In this document: piece after piece, positions 1 to 12,311 of the stretch | How positions within the stretch are numbered: position 1 is the stretch's first letter | Layout: each line of letters begins with the position of its first letter | Translations under genes and position numbers: made by a program | The notes under the pieces: generated by a model | What the model was told of the DNA's origin: nothing | Database searches by the model: none | The model's input: only the letters and a program-made list of their open reading frames with translations | Assembly (NCBI GenBank): GCA_014706295.1 | Contig: JACSVZ010000008.1 | Location: 2,367,376 to 2,431,375, forward strand | DNA length: 64,000 bases | From: Lycocorax pyrrhopterus obiensis | Lineage: Eukaryota; Chordata; Aves; Passeriformes; Paradisaeidae | Direction of reading: 5' to 3'

Positions 1-2044
1 TTGCCACTAAAAGCCAGAAAGGTGATCTTACAGTGTGACCTAGTCCACATCCCTGCCTGAAGGGGTTCTCCCTGCTCTCTGCCTTCCCTAACCAGGTCCC
101 TCCTGTGGGTCACATCCCATTCTCATTAGGGTCCCTAATGCCAGGCCCTCCTGCTGCAATCCATCCAAACACTGTGTCCTGTCTGCAAACCACATGCAGA
201 ACATTTTATTCCCTCTCCTCTGCAGTGCTGCTTCACTTATTGTCTCCCCTCTCTCAGGATTCCTTCTGGGGGGAGAGGGAAGTGCCTCGTCAGAGAACTT
301 CTTTCTCCTCATTAATAAAAGAGCAATATCAGGTCTTGGGTGCCTAATTAATATTTAAGAAGTAGCATCAGTAGAAATTATTATAGTATTGATTAAACCT
401 GTTTTGTCTATGTAATTGATAAGTGTTAACAACATAAATGAAGGCCTGTGTAGCTTTTTTAGGTTGTTTCATTTTTTTAAGGCAGATTTTAGATAATTGT
501 GTTTTGAATCTCCCTAGGTCTTTCTCAATCATTTATAATGGAGCTGATGCCACCTGAGAGTTGGTCAGTTTTGGGTTCGGGGGAAGTGATCCCTCGTCAC
601 AAACTGCCCAAGCACATCAGTGACATATCAGACTTACCAAACCCAGCCAAGGCTTGTATCAGAATTATGGATACATCTGTACCTCTGTGTGCTGGCCTTG
701 ATTAATTAACCCACGATTTCAGTTTTTGAAGGTCAGCTTGAGCAGTGACTTTTCCTAAAGTGTAACCCAGAAATGCCACATGGAACCATTCCAAACAATC
801 TGTTTTGCTCTCTCACCTCGTGCTCACTTTGTACCACAGGTAATCACTTTCTGCTTCTGTCAGACAGCTGTGCCCTGAAATCCTAACCCTTATCTGCTGC
901 TGAAAATTCATCTTCCATATGTCTCTATCCAAAATATAACGAATGTAAAGTGGTTTTAGGTTTTTCGGACGCTGTTACAAACATAAGGGCTCAGGTATTG
1001 CACCCAGGAAACCAAGACAACTAAAATGGGGAGAAGAGTTTTTGTGGAAGAGAGGAAAGAAAAGCAAGGGAAAAGGCAAACCAAAGGAACTGATCGTATG
1101 TTAAAGATCTATTCAACCAGATACAGCAGCAACACACAGAACTTTAAATATTTAAGTTGTCAAACTGAAGTCGAGACCTTAAGTGATTTGCTGGACAGGG
1201 AACTAAATAAAACAGATGCATTATTTCATTTAAAAACAGATTTGTTCTCTAAGGTCTTCCTGTGAAATATTCTAGATCAGGAGTCCATAGAAGAAGCATT
1301 GATTTTCCTATCAATGAAAACCAAGTGGGAAAACATGCAGCAGGATGAAAGGGATCATCCAAATGATTCATGAGTTATGCAGTGATTTTGGTTATTTATA
1401 AACTGCTTCACAGTTTTTTTCTGGAATGACTTTGTTCCAAGTCCTTCCTGCAGGCCACCTGACTGGTGTGAACATCAGGAAAAACAATTCCAGCCTAAAC
1501 CACTGCTGAACTGGCAGCAGTCATGCCTGAGAACAGAAACCATTATTGTGTCATCGACAAACTTCCTCCCCTACATTAATATCCCCCTTTAATTTTCTAC
1601 CCTGCTTCCACAGAGCAGACACTTCCCATTCCAGCAGACGAGGGCTGACGGTGCTCACCCTCTGCAAACTCCATTAAAAAAGCATTAAGGCTGTGACACA
1701 GAACAATACAAGCAGGGGAGAGCTCAGTTGCTGCAGAAATGGGCCACATGGGCTCCTGCACTTCCCCAGCAAAACAGATTTGGGGTGCTGGGTAATGCTG
1801 AGGTGCTGGAAAATGTGGATAGATGAGGATGGATTGAGCAACCCACAGGTTGAAGGATGGATTGTTCATGTATTTGCTACTGTTGTGTGTCAGACGGATG
1901 AATAAAGCAGGATAATCTGGGATCTATTTAAAAATATAAACCTTGTCTTTGGGCACATTTAAATTATGTGCATGCTGAGGCAATGCTTAGCCCTATCCTT
2001 TCACTGAGGATTAGGCTTTTTGGTTCTGATTTTCCCCTTTCCCC
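1..2044. other. Unique AT-rich non-coding DNA
   Basis: I see no gene, RNA gene or identifiable repeat here. The open frames are all under about 90 codons, occur on both strands, have no flanking splice signals I would trust and resemble no family I know. The stretch is probably intergenic or intronic. Old, heavily diverged repeats could be present below what I can recognise by eye. Confidence 0.5.
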
Positions 2045-2113
2045 TGATGCCTTTTCCTGGTCTTAAAATCAAGAGTCAAACACGGTTAGAAGGGAAAAAG
2101 GGATTTTACCTTG

Positions 2114-2119
2114 GTATTT
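2114..2119 (-). promoter_or_regulatory. LTR poly(A) signal AATAAA
   Basis: The plus strand reads TTTATT within GGTATTTATTTT, giving AATAAA on the minus strand near the 3' end of the LTR. This is the expected place for an R-region polyadenylation signal. Confidence 0.5.
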
Positions 2120-2149
2120 ATTTTAAGGATCCTTAGGTGCACCACATCC

Positions 2150-2190
2150 AGGTCAAATGCACCTCCATGCACACCTCCATGCACACCCAC
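2150..2190. repeat. Short tandem duplication inside the LTR
   Basis: A 15-bp unit CACCTCCATGCACAC is repeated about twice, with flanking partial copies. It lies just upstream of the LTR poly(A) signal on the minus strand and is a small local duplication within the LTR. Confidence 0.6.
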
Positions 2191-2468
2191 AATAGATCTG
2201 GTATCACATTATAGGTGTTACTAATTAGCATGTCTATCAAAAATTCCCCAATGAGAGGCTCAAATGAGCCCCCCCTCCCCAAGGAACCTTCCCCTGGGTG
2301 GTTCTATCTCAGTTTACAAAATGTGTTCTGGAGAGGACCTTGGGGTCTGGGGCTCACTGATCCCTGACTACGAAACCTCTAAAATGTTGAGTCTCCCAGC
2401 TTGACAAACAAGTCCAAGAATGTCGGCAAAAAGCACTAAGGATACAGAAGTTGTAAAAAGGTATAACA

Positions 2469-3699
2469 GGGGTTTAAAAGAAAAGGTAAAAAATCATCAT
2501 GGCATCACCCCCACTGCCCTGCCCACCCTTTATTCATTTCCCTAAGAAGAATATATCTACAGCAAAGCACACGGATGCCAGCACAGGTTTTGGGGAAGCT
2601 GAGAGGAATTTTAGTGGACATTGACTCTTCAGATGCTGACTGACCGGTTTGAAAAACTGCATCGCTCTGGAAAACACAAAACCCGACATCTTTCATCAAA
2701 ATTCTGCCTTCTCTGGCCTGCTTGCTGAGACAAGCAGACTGTGGCTGCATTTGCAGCAAACTTTTGAGAACAACTCAGCAGGAACCTGGGCTCTAGTGGT
2801 CCCAGTCTGAATTTCTCCTCCTTTCAGGATAATTGTTAGCAAAGTTGGAAAAATACATTTTGTAAATAAACCCTGCAAAGAAGATAATCCTCCCTTCGGT
2901 CACTGAATTGGTTTTAATCTACTTTTAATCTTAAGAAATTGCTAAAGACATCAGAAAGGGATGGTCAAGGCTACTCATTTGTTCCTGCTGTGTGCAAGGA
3001 TTGTTCAATTCCAAATGAAACAAATGGCCCGGAGCTGACTGGCTGAAGGAGCAATAGATGGGGCACAAAGCACCACTGGAACTCATCACCACTGACCTCA
3101 CAGGGCTTCCAGCAGGACACTGGAAAACCTCAGCTCAGGAAACAGGGAAAGAAGGATCCTGGAGTCTCAACATAAGAGCTCAGGAGGAACAGGCAGCAAC
3201 CCAACCAGTGCTACAAAACCAAGTGGCCTCTCTGTCAAGGTCCTACTGAAACAGTCTTGACCTATCACTGCTTTTCATGTGCGTGAAAAAAACTGGAGTT
3301 GGCATTTTCTAACTGCCAATATTTTGTCCTAACTAATGCTTTTAAAATATGCCCTAACTCTATAAAATAATCAACCAGGAACATTTTAAAAATATAGAGC
3401 ATGTGGATTGATTTGTACTTGTCACATTAACTGCTGGAAATTACAGACCCATGGTTTTCTAAGGGAAAATTACCGCCCCTCTCAGAGTACATTTCATCCT
3501 TAGGCTGCAGAGTGGTTTGGGGAAGGGGGTAGGTGGGCCTTCCCACAGAGGGAAGCTGCTGGTCCATGGCTGGGCACAGGACTGCCGTGAACTGCCCCTC
3601 CTGCCTTTCTCTGCCAGCAACCAGCCCCCTGAGCCAGCACCCACCCGGCAGGTGCCTGTCCCTGCTCCTACCAGCCTCTGCACTTCCCACCAAGCTGGA
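2469..3699. other. Unique non-coding DNA
   Basis: Nothing I can identify. The short open frames overlap on both strands around 3430-3740 and look like chance frames in a moderately GC-rich stretch. Two of them run into the LTR that begins at 3700, which argues against a real exon there. Confidence 0.45.
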
Positions 3700-4271
3700 T
3701 GTCCTGGGTTGCAGTGTATTCTATTACCATCCTCATGAGCTGTTGAAACCAGGTGGGGCGGTGTTTCCTGGCCTCCTCCCTCTGAACTATCTTTCTGCTA
3801 ATGGCCCATCATGCCATGACTCAGAGATAACTCCCTCCGGACTATCTTCTGTTAATGAGCCCCTCAACACCTGGCCTCATGACTCATCATTCCATTGTGA
3901 GATGCTCCGCCCAGAGGGAGGAACCAAGCGTTCCATCTTGGATATAATCTGGGACTCTGAACACCACGGGCATCCTTCCCACTGGATTCCCAGAGGACGG
4001 GAGCTGCATAGTCACCACTGGATTTTCTGAGGAGGACCAGACCCTTTCTACCGGACCACTGCTTTGACAGAGCCACATCCATCACTTCAGGAGGACTACA
4101 GCCACCATCTCATCGGACTGCTCACGCCACCCCGATTAACAGGGTGTCAGGTTGTATTCTGACTCTGTTAGTTTAACCCACTGGGGGTTTTTTTGCCTTT
4201 ATTTTTAATTTCCCTATTAAATTGTTATTCTGACTTGGTGCCTCCCACTGGTTTGTTTTCAAACTAGTACA
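3700..4271 (+). mobile_element. Solo LTR, avian ERV (ERVL-like)
   Basis: The block begins TGTCCTGGGTTGCAG and ends AACTAGTACA, i.e. TG...CA. A TATA-like element (GATATAATC, 3941-3949) lies mid-element, followed by a polypyrimidine/T-rich 3' part and an ATTAAA poly(A)-like signal (4216-4221). That is the U3-R-U5 order expected of an LTR. The flanks are CTGGA on the left and CTGTA on the right, a possible 5-bp target-site duplication with one mismatch, which would fit an ERVL-type integrase. No gag or pol sequence is adjacent, so this is a solo LTR. The 165-codon open frame running across its left boundary (3533-4030) is not a host gene. The right boundary coincides with the start of a CR1 fragment. 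Confidence 0.65.
3941..3949 (+). promoter_or_regulatory. LTR TATA-like element
   Basis: GATATAATC sits about 240 bp into the LTR, where a U3 promoter TATA box is expected. Activity cannot be judged from sequence. Confidence 0.4.
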
Positions 4272-4575
4272 CTGTAGAAAGCTGGAGAGGAACTTTTCAC
4301 AAGGGCAGGTAGTGACAAGGCAAGCGGGAAAAGCTTGGAGGTGGGCAGATGTAGGTGAGATATTAGGGAGAAACTCCTCCCTGTGAGGGAGGTGAGGCCC
4401 TGGCACAGGGTGCCCAGAGAAGCTGTGGCTGCCCCTGGATCCCTGGCAGTGCCCAAGGCCAGGTTGGACATTGGGGCTTGGAGCAGCCTGGGACAGTGGA
4501 AGGTGTCCCTGCCCATGGCAGGGGGTGGCACTGGATGGGCTTTAAGGTCCTTCCCAGAGCAAACTATTCCATGAG
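4272..4575 (+). mobile_element. CR1 LINE 3' fragment (plus)
   Basis: From about 4272 the sequence reads as the CR1 3' UTR: GAAAGCTGGAGAGGAACTT, then an ACAAGGGCAGGTAGTGACA-type stretch, then the conserved block shared with the other CR1 copies (TGGCACAGGGTGCCCAGAG ... CAGTGGAAGGTGTCCCTGC). It ends near the degenerate tail ATTCCATGAGTCCAGGATTCC. It is severely 5'-truncated, with no reverse-transcriptase sequence left. This is a dead element. CR1 normally truncates at the 5' end during target-primed reverse transcription. Confidence 0.9.
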
Positions 4576-6669
4576 TCCAGGATTCCATTAGCTGGGAACT
4601 GCTGTGACTTCTCTAGGGCTTCACAACAGGCAAGTAACTGCAGCCACTTGTAAAACACCAAGAGAAATGCAGCAGAATGACTCAGTGAGCTAAAAAACTT
4701 GATCCATAAGAAAAGACTGAAGGTTATGGGATTTTTTTAAATTTAAAATGCTGTGAAGGCTCCACGGCAACAATTTTCTGCTATGGAAAAGTTGCTGTCA
4801 AGGGAAGGGGACAAAACAATTCATCACAGGACAAGAAGGGTTAAACTGCAGCAAGGAAAATTTGATTCAGACATTAGGGAAATCTTTCTATCTGTTGAGT
4901 GGCTCAGCACAGAAATCAATTGCCAAGGGAGAGTGGAATCTCTGTCACAGGAGGGTGTGAAGAACAGGCGAGCTAATTAACTGCCAGGCATGGCTGAAGT
5001 CTAATTGCTCGTGCTGGGGCAGGGGGCTGAACTACCTGAGCTCCTGAGGCACCACCAGCTTTACCTGCATTGATCAGAGCATCTCCAGAGTAACAGGAAC
5101 ACGTACATCCCACACAAATTATAGAAAGGTAGAACATCAGAAACCCAAACCAATCCAAAAGTTAATTACAGATGTTTAGGGCACCTAATGCTATGTTGCT
5201 GCTACCTTAGTAAGTATAGAATTCAATCCACAACACCACCTCAGCAATCCCATTGTGCTGCCAGCATTATGGGACTGCCGATCATTCAGTCTCACACTGA
5301 AACACGTGGCACACACTTATTTTTTATTCCACATGATTGCCCCAGCCGAGCCTTTTGCACACAATGCCTCGTGACCAGATTTTGGTGGGAACTCTGGCAG
5401 GACCCGAGGGCAGTACCTGCCCCTTGCCCAGGTGTGCACAGAGCACTGCAGCAAAGTGCAGAGGGGAAAAGAGGTGTTGGGAGACAGCTCTTTGTGACTC
5501 TGCTCCTGTCAGTCACACACAAAACCCATCCAGGGGTATCCCAGAGAGGGAAGTCCTGACCCAGGACTCCTGGCGGGCTCCAGCTTTGTTTCCCAGTGGC
5601 AGATTGAAGGGAATATTGTTGCAGGATACTTCTTCCACTCTTGCACTCTTTTACATAAACGACAAAATCAAATTCATGCAATTGAGGTTAATTTGACACA
5701 TTTCCTTTCTCTGCTGCCTCTGTAATTAGCATCATTGTCATGCTGCTACATTCCACTGTTCTTTTTTTCCTTACAGACAACCCTTCAAATCTGGATTTCT
5801 TTCATTGCTCATAGCTAAATGGTTAAAAGGCAAAAAGAAATTAGCTTCTTCACTTTAGGAATCCCCATTCTCTTTTTTAATTGGAACTGCAAAGGGAAAA
5901 CAATTAAATGACACTGGGTTTAAAAAACTGTTTAAATTAAAATATGCAAAACATGTCAATCTTTCTATGAGAACCTGGAAAATATTTCCAAGAATTCTCA
6001 CAGAATACTGTGGTTAATTCAATGGCCAGGGGGGCTGTGTAAGTTTGACACAAAGCAGGAAAAGTGGATGTTGTTGGAAGCATTGCCTAAACACCATTTA
6101 TAATTACAGAACATTCATTATAAGCAATAAAGTTGGATAAAAGCCGGTTATACAGCTGGAAATAATGGAATTAACTACAACACTATGCCGTGACTCAGAC
6201 CACAGTGCAGCATTTGAAGTATTTTCACCGAAAAAAACCACTTTAGTGCTCTCTAGAAAGCTACATCCAGAAATGAAGGGAAACTCACTTCCTGGAGAGA
6301 TTATGGAGCCAGCTGTGCAGGAAAACCAGGGCACTTTGCCAAAACCTCATGTTACAGACCCAGTCAAACATCCATAGCGCTTTCTGCAAACCCACCATTC
6401 ACTGCCACACCCCAACACATTCCCAGCGTGTGCTCTGCCCCCACGGACCTCCATCAGCTCATCCCAGGGAAAGGCAGGTAAAAGGCAGCACAGAGCCAAC
6501 TCAACAGGATTTGTGGGGGTTTTTCACACAGTAAAGTTACTCTGATGGTGCCCAATGATGTTATTCCAGGTATCTGTGCTGAGGGAGTTCATATCCAGCA
6601 GCACTTCAGGCAACGGCAATGCTGCTGGACTCAAAAAAAGGGCATAAAGAAGTTATCCAGATTTTCACC
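4576..6669. other. Unique non-coding DNA
   Basis: No recognisable gene or repeat. A pair of overlapping 110-130-codon frames on opposite strands at 5188-5696 occupies a moderately GC-rich patch. They have no recognisable domain and no convincing splice context, and I treat them as chance frames. Confidence 0.45.
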
Positions 6670-6925
6670 CTGCCAGAGGGCAGGGATAGATGGGATGTTG
6701 GGAAGGAATCGTTCCCTGGGAGGGTGGGCAGGCCCTGGCACAGGGTGCCCAGAGAAGCTGTGGCTGCCCCTGGATCCCTGGCAGTGTCCAAGGCCAGGCT
6801 GGACATTGGGGCTTGGAGCAGCCTGGGACAGTGGAAGGTGTCCCTGCCCATGGCAGGGGGTGGAGCAAGATGACCTTTAAGGTCCCTTCCAATCAAACCA
6901 TTCCGTGATTCTGTGATTCTATAAT
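6670..6925 (+). mobile_element. CR1 LINE 3' fragment (plus)
   Basis: Clean copy of the CR1 3' UTR. It starts at GCCAGAGGGCAGGGATAGA, continues through the shared block, and ends ...AAACCATTCCGTGATTCTG TGATTCTATAATT, with the CR1 octamer tail intact for about two and a half units. It closely resembles the copies at 17281, 41150 and 47571, which suggests one relatively recent songbird CR1 subfamily. All open frames here are CR1-derived noise. Confidence 0.93.
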
Positions 6926-8946
6926 TGTATATGACTGGAATTCCATACATCTCGTAAGACCAATTACTTCTTGGCAGTTATGTTTTCATTTCTCACATCA
7001 TGTACCCTGCTGGGTAGAAACTGTTCATCTTTGTGTTTATAGTTTCCACTTAGTCCTTCAATATTATAGTCATAGAGCTGGTTCCAAAATTTGGTTGTAC
7101 TTTTTTTCCCCAAGAAAATTTTTTAATTAGAAAAAACAACTCGTTACAGGACAGATTAGTCATTTGAGTCAAGTAAAGCTTTTGTTTTGTTTTTGAAATA
7201 AAATGAAGCATAGAAAATGCATCATCACATACACACTCTGAATTATTTGAACTGGATACTGCCACTTGTAGGAAAAAGACTGTAGTGGCTATAATGACAA
7301 GTTAAAGCCAAGCCTGGAAATTCAATACAGTAACAAGGGAAAGCTGGAATCAAATGTAGCTCTTTCCCAAATCACCAATTTTGCCGTGTGCGCTGCTAAC
7401 AAGTGGTGGCTCCTTTGTGTGCTCCCTTTTCCCTTTGAGGCTCTGGGTCCAAACCACGATATCTGACATGCTCTGGGTGCTGCCGTCCTTTTTATTGTAC
7501 CACTCTGCTCGATATTTTTAATTTGTTGAAACTGCCTCCTTTTTTTCTTGCATTACAGCAGCAATTCCTCTGCAGGCTCCTGATCCCTCAGTGCACACCC
7601 CCATGGAACAGGCTGCAGTGCCCACAGCCTTTTCTTCATCCAACAAAGCTTTTGGGCAAACATTGCAAAGAACAACAGATGAAGACATCTGGAACATAGA
7701 CTCCTCATGCTGTAAACAAGACATTTTTTATTTCAAAGCAAATTTTTTTTTTTTTGGTGGATTAAATGAAGTACCTTCAAAGGTTGTTTTTCTTCCCAGG
7801 CTATTTGAAAAAAAAAAGTAATTAGTTATTAATCTATAGCATTTCATGTGCAAGTAGATGCCAACAAAGCAGTAATATTTAAATATGTGGCAGGCAGCTC
7901 CCATGGCCACACTGGGAGGCACAGGAAGTGCCCCTTCATTCACAACCATTTTGGAACTCTGCAGGAGAACAGACAAGGGAGGTGCAAACCTGTTTCTTGG
8001 GAGCTGCAGGTTTCCACAAACATGACTGAAACAGCTCACACTGTCCAGCACTACCACAAATGGACTTGGTAACAGGAAAATGAGCATTTACCAGTTCCTT
8101 AAGGAAGGGAAAAACACCTGGCCTGTTTCAAACCCCACAACAGCATTTCCTGGGTTGTTGATGTTGTGTGCCTCTGTGGGAGACACTGCAGCATCATTGG
8201 TGGGCAGCACCAGCACAGGGATTATCTAAGGCCACGCTCTGTCACCTCGTGGAGCCTGTCCACAGTCAGCTTCAGGGCAAGAGACCATTAAAACTCATCC
8301 TCTTACTCTGTTTTGTAAGCTTCAGATGTATTTCTCTAAGTGCTACAATGGCAAGTCACTAGAAAAAGAGAATTTCAGACAGAGAAACAGCATTTATTCT
8401 GGCCCTTTAGTGACCACAAGGACGGGTACTGTGACCTGCATTAAACAAGATCACTGCCTGTACGGAGGTGTTGTACAGAACTGCCTGGACTTTATTTCCT
8501 TGGCTCTCTTAGACGTGGCTGGGTTAAACATGACAGAGAAAAAACCACCCTGCAAAGGGCCATTGCAATAGCTTCCCTTAACAGCAACTCCTGGAAGTAC
8601 GGACAGGAAACTCATCCAGTCAAAATCACGGAGCAACTCCTAAATCTTGGGAAATGCAGGCTTTTAGTTTCACTGGTATACACAATATACGTGGGCATGT
8701 TAATGAAAGCTTTCTAGACTAATAGAATGGTTTGTCTCTAAGTGCTGTAGTTTTTGACCTTTAAAGCAATTGTAACAATTTATATCAACTATTTATATTT
8801 ATGTCAATCCATTGCTTTTCTGCAACGAGACACTAATAAATTCACTAAAATTAAATTTCTTTTACGTAAAGTATATTTGAGAAAAACAAACAGAAATTAT
8901 TTCTGACTCACTTTTAATGAGTGCTTTCTAGCATCCAACTTCTGAC
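6926..8946. other. Unique AT-rich non-coding DNA
   Basis: No gene seen. It contains short homopolymer runs (T11 at about 7744, A9 at about 7809). Open frames are short and unremarkable. Confidence 0.5.
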
Positions 8947-9003
8947 ACAAATTAATTCAACTCTGAGAGTTAAATAAAAACAAATTAATTCAACTCTGAG
9001 AGC
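8947..9003. repeat. 33-bp tandem duplication
   Basis: CAAATTAATTCAACTCTGAG occurs at 8948 and again at 8981, with AGTTAAATAAAAA between them. This is a two-copy tandem repeat of a 33-bp unit. The copies are identical over the shared 22 bp, suggesting a recent duplication. Confidence 0.85.
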
Positions 9004-11879
9004 CTGAGCATCCTGAACTCACCACAGCCTCTTTATAAACCTAGAAATGAAATTATTTCTGGCAATAATTTTAATAATTAACAAGAGAGATGCATCACCA
9101 TAATAAATTGCCAAATTACTGTGCTGAAACCTGTGAGATGAAATGGAATGTGAAGAATCTCTTGTCCCATCAATCTTGTTTCTCTGAAGCCTACTCTTTT
9201 TTATTGCAAAGGTGTCTTGCTTACAAGAGGTTTTTTTATTTATCTGGTTTTGTCTCTAACTGGTTTTTGTTGGATGTAGTCAGGCTGTGCTTGCCATCAC
9301 CAGTCTGCGTCTCCTGCAGGAATCCCACCCTCCTTAAACCCAGCTTTGGGCAGCGATGCTTCTCACCAAGTTCACAGCCACTCTACTCAACACAAGCTCT
9401 TTGAGATCATCCCCTCAGAAAGGTGCTTTTTGTCATTCCCTGTGCTCCAGGTTACTGGCCAGACCTTCAGCTTCTCCTGGGTTTGTGACCTTTGAAGCCT
9501 CGTCCTGTACTTTCGGAGTTCTAAGTGCTGCCACGGGCACACAACTCCTCCCACCTCCATTTAGCTCCACGAGTATTTTTTTTTGCCCTTCTTGCTGTGC
9601 CACCAGGGCTATGCACAGCCTGTTACTGTTCCCATTACAGGAGAAGATGAAGCTGAGTGCCTGGTTTGTTAGAACCAATTAAGAATTAAACACACACACA
9701 GATTAAGAACTAAACAGACACTGCGGAGCAATGCTTGACCAGTGCCTAAAGAGTGACTCTCCCTGAGTGAAGAGGACAGCAGGAAGAGGCTGCAGGACAT
9801 TCACTGCCTCTAAGGACTTGCATCAACACGAAAACAGCATTTTACGAAGGTCTCAGTGAAGAAGATACCAACAGATTTAATAAACACATCAATGCACTGG
9901 ACTTCAACACGATGAAACAGTCTTTGCTTTCTGCAGCAGTTGCTGGAGTTGCAGGATGTTTATTAAAAAGCACAGATTAATTCTATGAGATCAGCAGAGT
10001 TAGGAAAGAGTTTGCTGAAATATGTTATAAAGTTAGCAGTTAAGATAACTTTTTGTTAGCTTCTGCTACGGAATCAAAACAAAAAAAAAGGGAGTTTTGA
10101 TTCCATAAATCTGCTTTATGAAGTCCCTGCCTTCCCCACTCATTCCAGCTCTTAATCTGCAGTTCAGTGCACTCCAACTGTGCTGAGATAATTTATTACA
10201 GGCCTATGTTATAAATCAGACAAAGAATAACTAAATTCAAGGGAGCAGATGCCATATCCTGCACAGGCTGGTAGACGGATAAGTCTAAACTAAATATGTT
10301 AGGGCAGCTATCTGAGGGTCAGTCAACACAAACCACTGTATCTTGCGTTGTGTAACACTGTGAATCAGCCACACAATGTCGAAACTGTGGGTATCAGACA
10401 AACCAGGAACATCTCTGGGCCCCAAATCATGAATCATCCTGGCGAGATGTGCAAAGAAAACAATACGGGGATGGGTACTAGAGTCTCACGTTGCTGCGAG
10501 CCGACCATAAAGCTGAGACAAAAAACAATCTGCAATTCATAAAGCCAAATTATCAGTCTTAGAACATATTAACTGCATAATGGCTTTTCCATACAAGGAA
10601 CAACCCTGAAAATTTAATAAATCGATATTTACTTGATTTATATCGATTAAATCATGGTGAGTATTAGCACGGCTCGTGATAAACTGAATGGCTATGACTG
10701 CAAATGGTTGTAGGACCCATTAAAACCATGTAACAGGCATTCAGTGCACAAAGGTTTGCGGAATGTGCCTCAGACATCCCTACAATGGGTGAAGAAATGC
10801 TCTCCAAATCCCCTTTGGGAGACCAGAAAAGATCACAGGCGTCATCAGGTCCCAAGGCCCTGACATAACAAAAGCTTTTCAGATGAAATTTCCAGACGCT
10901 CCTCGGAAACAGACCATTCCCCAGGCTGCAGGGCAAGGGAAAACCCCATGTGGTCCTTGCCAAAGAGATGTGAGAGAAACATAACAGCGAGTGCAAGATT
11001 CGGGTCCTTTGTGGGGAATTGTGCACCACAAGACACAGGAGAATATTGGTGCAGATGCAGTGAAGGTCAGAAAAGCCTCGGAGCTCCTGCTGACTACTGT
11101 CTTCAGCTGTGGATAGTCACTAATTGCACCCCATTTACTGTGGAATAGCAATCCGTGTCCTGTGAGTGGAGGAAAAGCTATCAGACCCCAGCTTCAAATT
11201 CACATCAAAAAGATTTTTAAATTACATCGAGCTTTTTTAACATAGTTTTTTACGTTTGATTAAGCACAGGAAAATCACCCTCCTTTCTATACATTTTGTG
11301 GGATGTCTTGCCCATATTTGGCAAATGAGTTGTTTTTTTCTCTCTTCCTCTAGTGGCACATCTGCCTCGGCTGCATCATCCACTCCCACTGTAATTGAAG
11401 AAATAAGTTTATTAGTCACTAATTGATTGTCATGCATATTTACTTTCAGATTTAATTCCTGAGCCACACTGGCTGAGTCTCCAGTTTTAGACTGAGAACA
11501 TTTGAGATCTTGTCTCAATTAGCCCAGCGCATAATCTGTCAAATCTTTTGATTCCCAACCTGTAGGGTACCACAGCGCAGGAACATGGCACTGTTGATGT
11601 TTATTTCACCAATTTTCTCTCTCTGAATTAATTCTCTCCACGTGACAGGATTCTCCCTGACCATCTCAGGTTTCAGTGTGCACAACCGAGATGAAAATCC
11701 ACATTCAAGCATTTTCACTCAACTCTTATCACTGGAATGTATGGTTGTTTCACAGCATTAGCTATCGAGCCATTTACACTCCCTTCACAAACACCAGCAG
11801 ACTCTGGGTTTGAAAGCATTGATAAAATGCATTCATGACATCCACCCTGCCCTCGAGTGCTGTGGGTAGCTTTGGTTTT
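9004..11879. other. Unique non-coding DNA
   Basis: No gene recognised. Minor features are a short CA run near 9690-9701 and an AT-rich stretch at 10600-10650. Open frames of 90-121 codons on opposite strands at 10664-11151 overlap one another, have no recognisable motifs and are probably chance. Confidence 0.45.
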
Positions 11880-12311
11880 CCCTTTACAAACGGCATGTGT
11901 TCTGTAAGCGGGTTGTTCTTGGTGAGTGGACCTTGGCCATCAGCAGGAGATCGGGACAAAATTAACTTGTGGGTCAAGATAAAAGTGTGGAGAACGTTTA
12001 CTGATCTCTTACCAAGCACTTATCACAGGCAAAACTGACTCAACTGGGTGAAAATTGGTTTATTTCCAATGGGTACAGAGTTCAAGGGTGAGAAACAAAC
12101 CACTTTACCTGCCCCCTGCCCCAGGCCCATCTTCACCCCTCCCTCCCTGACTCCTGTCCCACCCCAACGGTGCAGGGCTGGGGAATGGGGGTGATGGGCA
12201 CCCCACAGCAGCCCTGCTCTTCTGGTCTTTCCTCCCCACACCTTCCCCCTGCCGCACTGGGATGTCCCCACACCACAAGGGAGTCTCTGATGGAAGCCCC
12301 CGGTCCCCACT
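11880..12311 (-). mobile_element. ERVL-like LTR element 3' end (minus)
   Basis: On the minus strand a GC-rich segment (12310 to about 12110) leads into TTGGAAATAAACCAATTTTC, with AATAAA at plus 12059-12064, then AGTTGAGTCAGTTTTGCCTG, a TAAGTGCTTGGTAAGAGATC stretch and an ATCTTGACCCACAAG stretch. The order poly(A) signal, 'gt(c)TGTTTTG..GTGAT', 'gatct', 'tcaACCCA' matches the 3' part of the plus-strand element at 30850-31833. I infer the same family of avian LTR retrotransposon, often seen as a 3' end with a GC-rich pre-terminal part. The boundaries are approximate and the copy is old. Open frames of 60-100 codons on both strands here are repeat-derived. Confidence 0.55.
12059..12064 (-). promoter_or_regulatory. 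LTR poly(A) signal AATAAA
   Basis: AATAAA on the minus strand, in the context GGAAATAAACCAA, marks the probable R region of the element above. Confidence 0.5.

Larger units (their letters stand above)
2045..2468 (-). mobile_element. Solo LTR, avian ERV (minus strand)
   Basis: Read on the minus strand, this block starts TGTTATACC and ends GGCATCA, so it has the TG...CA ends of a retroviral LTR. An AATAAA polyadenylation signal (plus 2114-2119) sits in the context AAAATAAATACC, followed by about 70 bp of U5-like sequence. It resembles the LTR at 56078-56432: both start TGTTA, share a GTGYACCT...AAATAAATACC block around the poly(A) signal, and end GGCATCA. I infer the same LTR superfamily. I could not find a clean target-site duplication, and no internal retroviral sequence flanks it, so a solo LTR is the best reading. 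The outer 5' boundary is the least certain point. Confidence 0.6.

Noticed and set aside
3533..4030. 165-codon plus frame as a host exon
   Set aside because: It runs from unique DNA across the LTR edge at 3700 and ends inside the LTR.
3694..4286. GCTGGA at 3694-3699 and 4281-4286 as a 6-bp target-site duplication
   Set aside because: The right copy lies inside CR1 consensus sequence (GAAAGCTGGAGAGG) and would give an LTR ending in AAA rather than CA; CTGGA/CTGTA at 4272 fits better.
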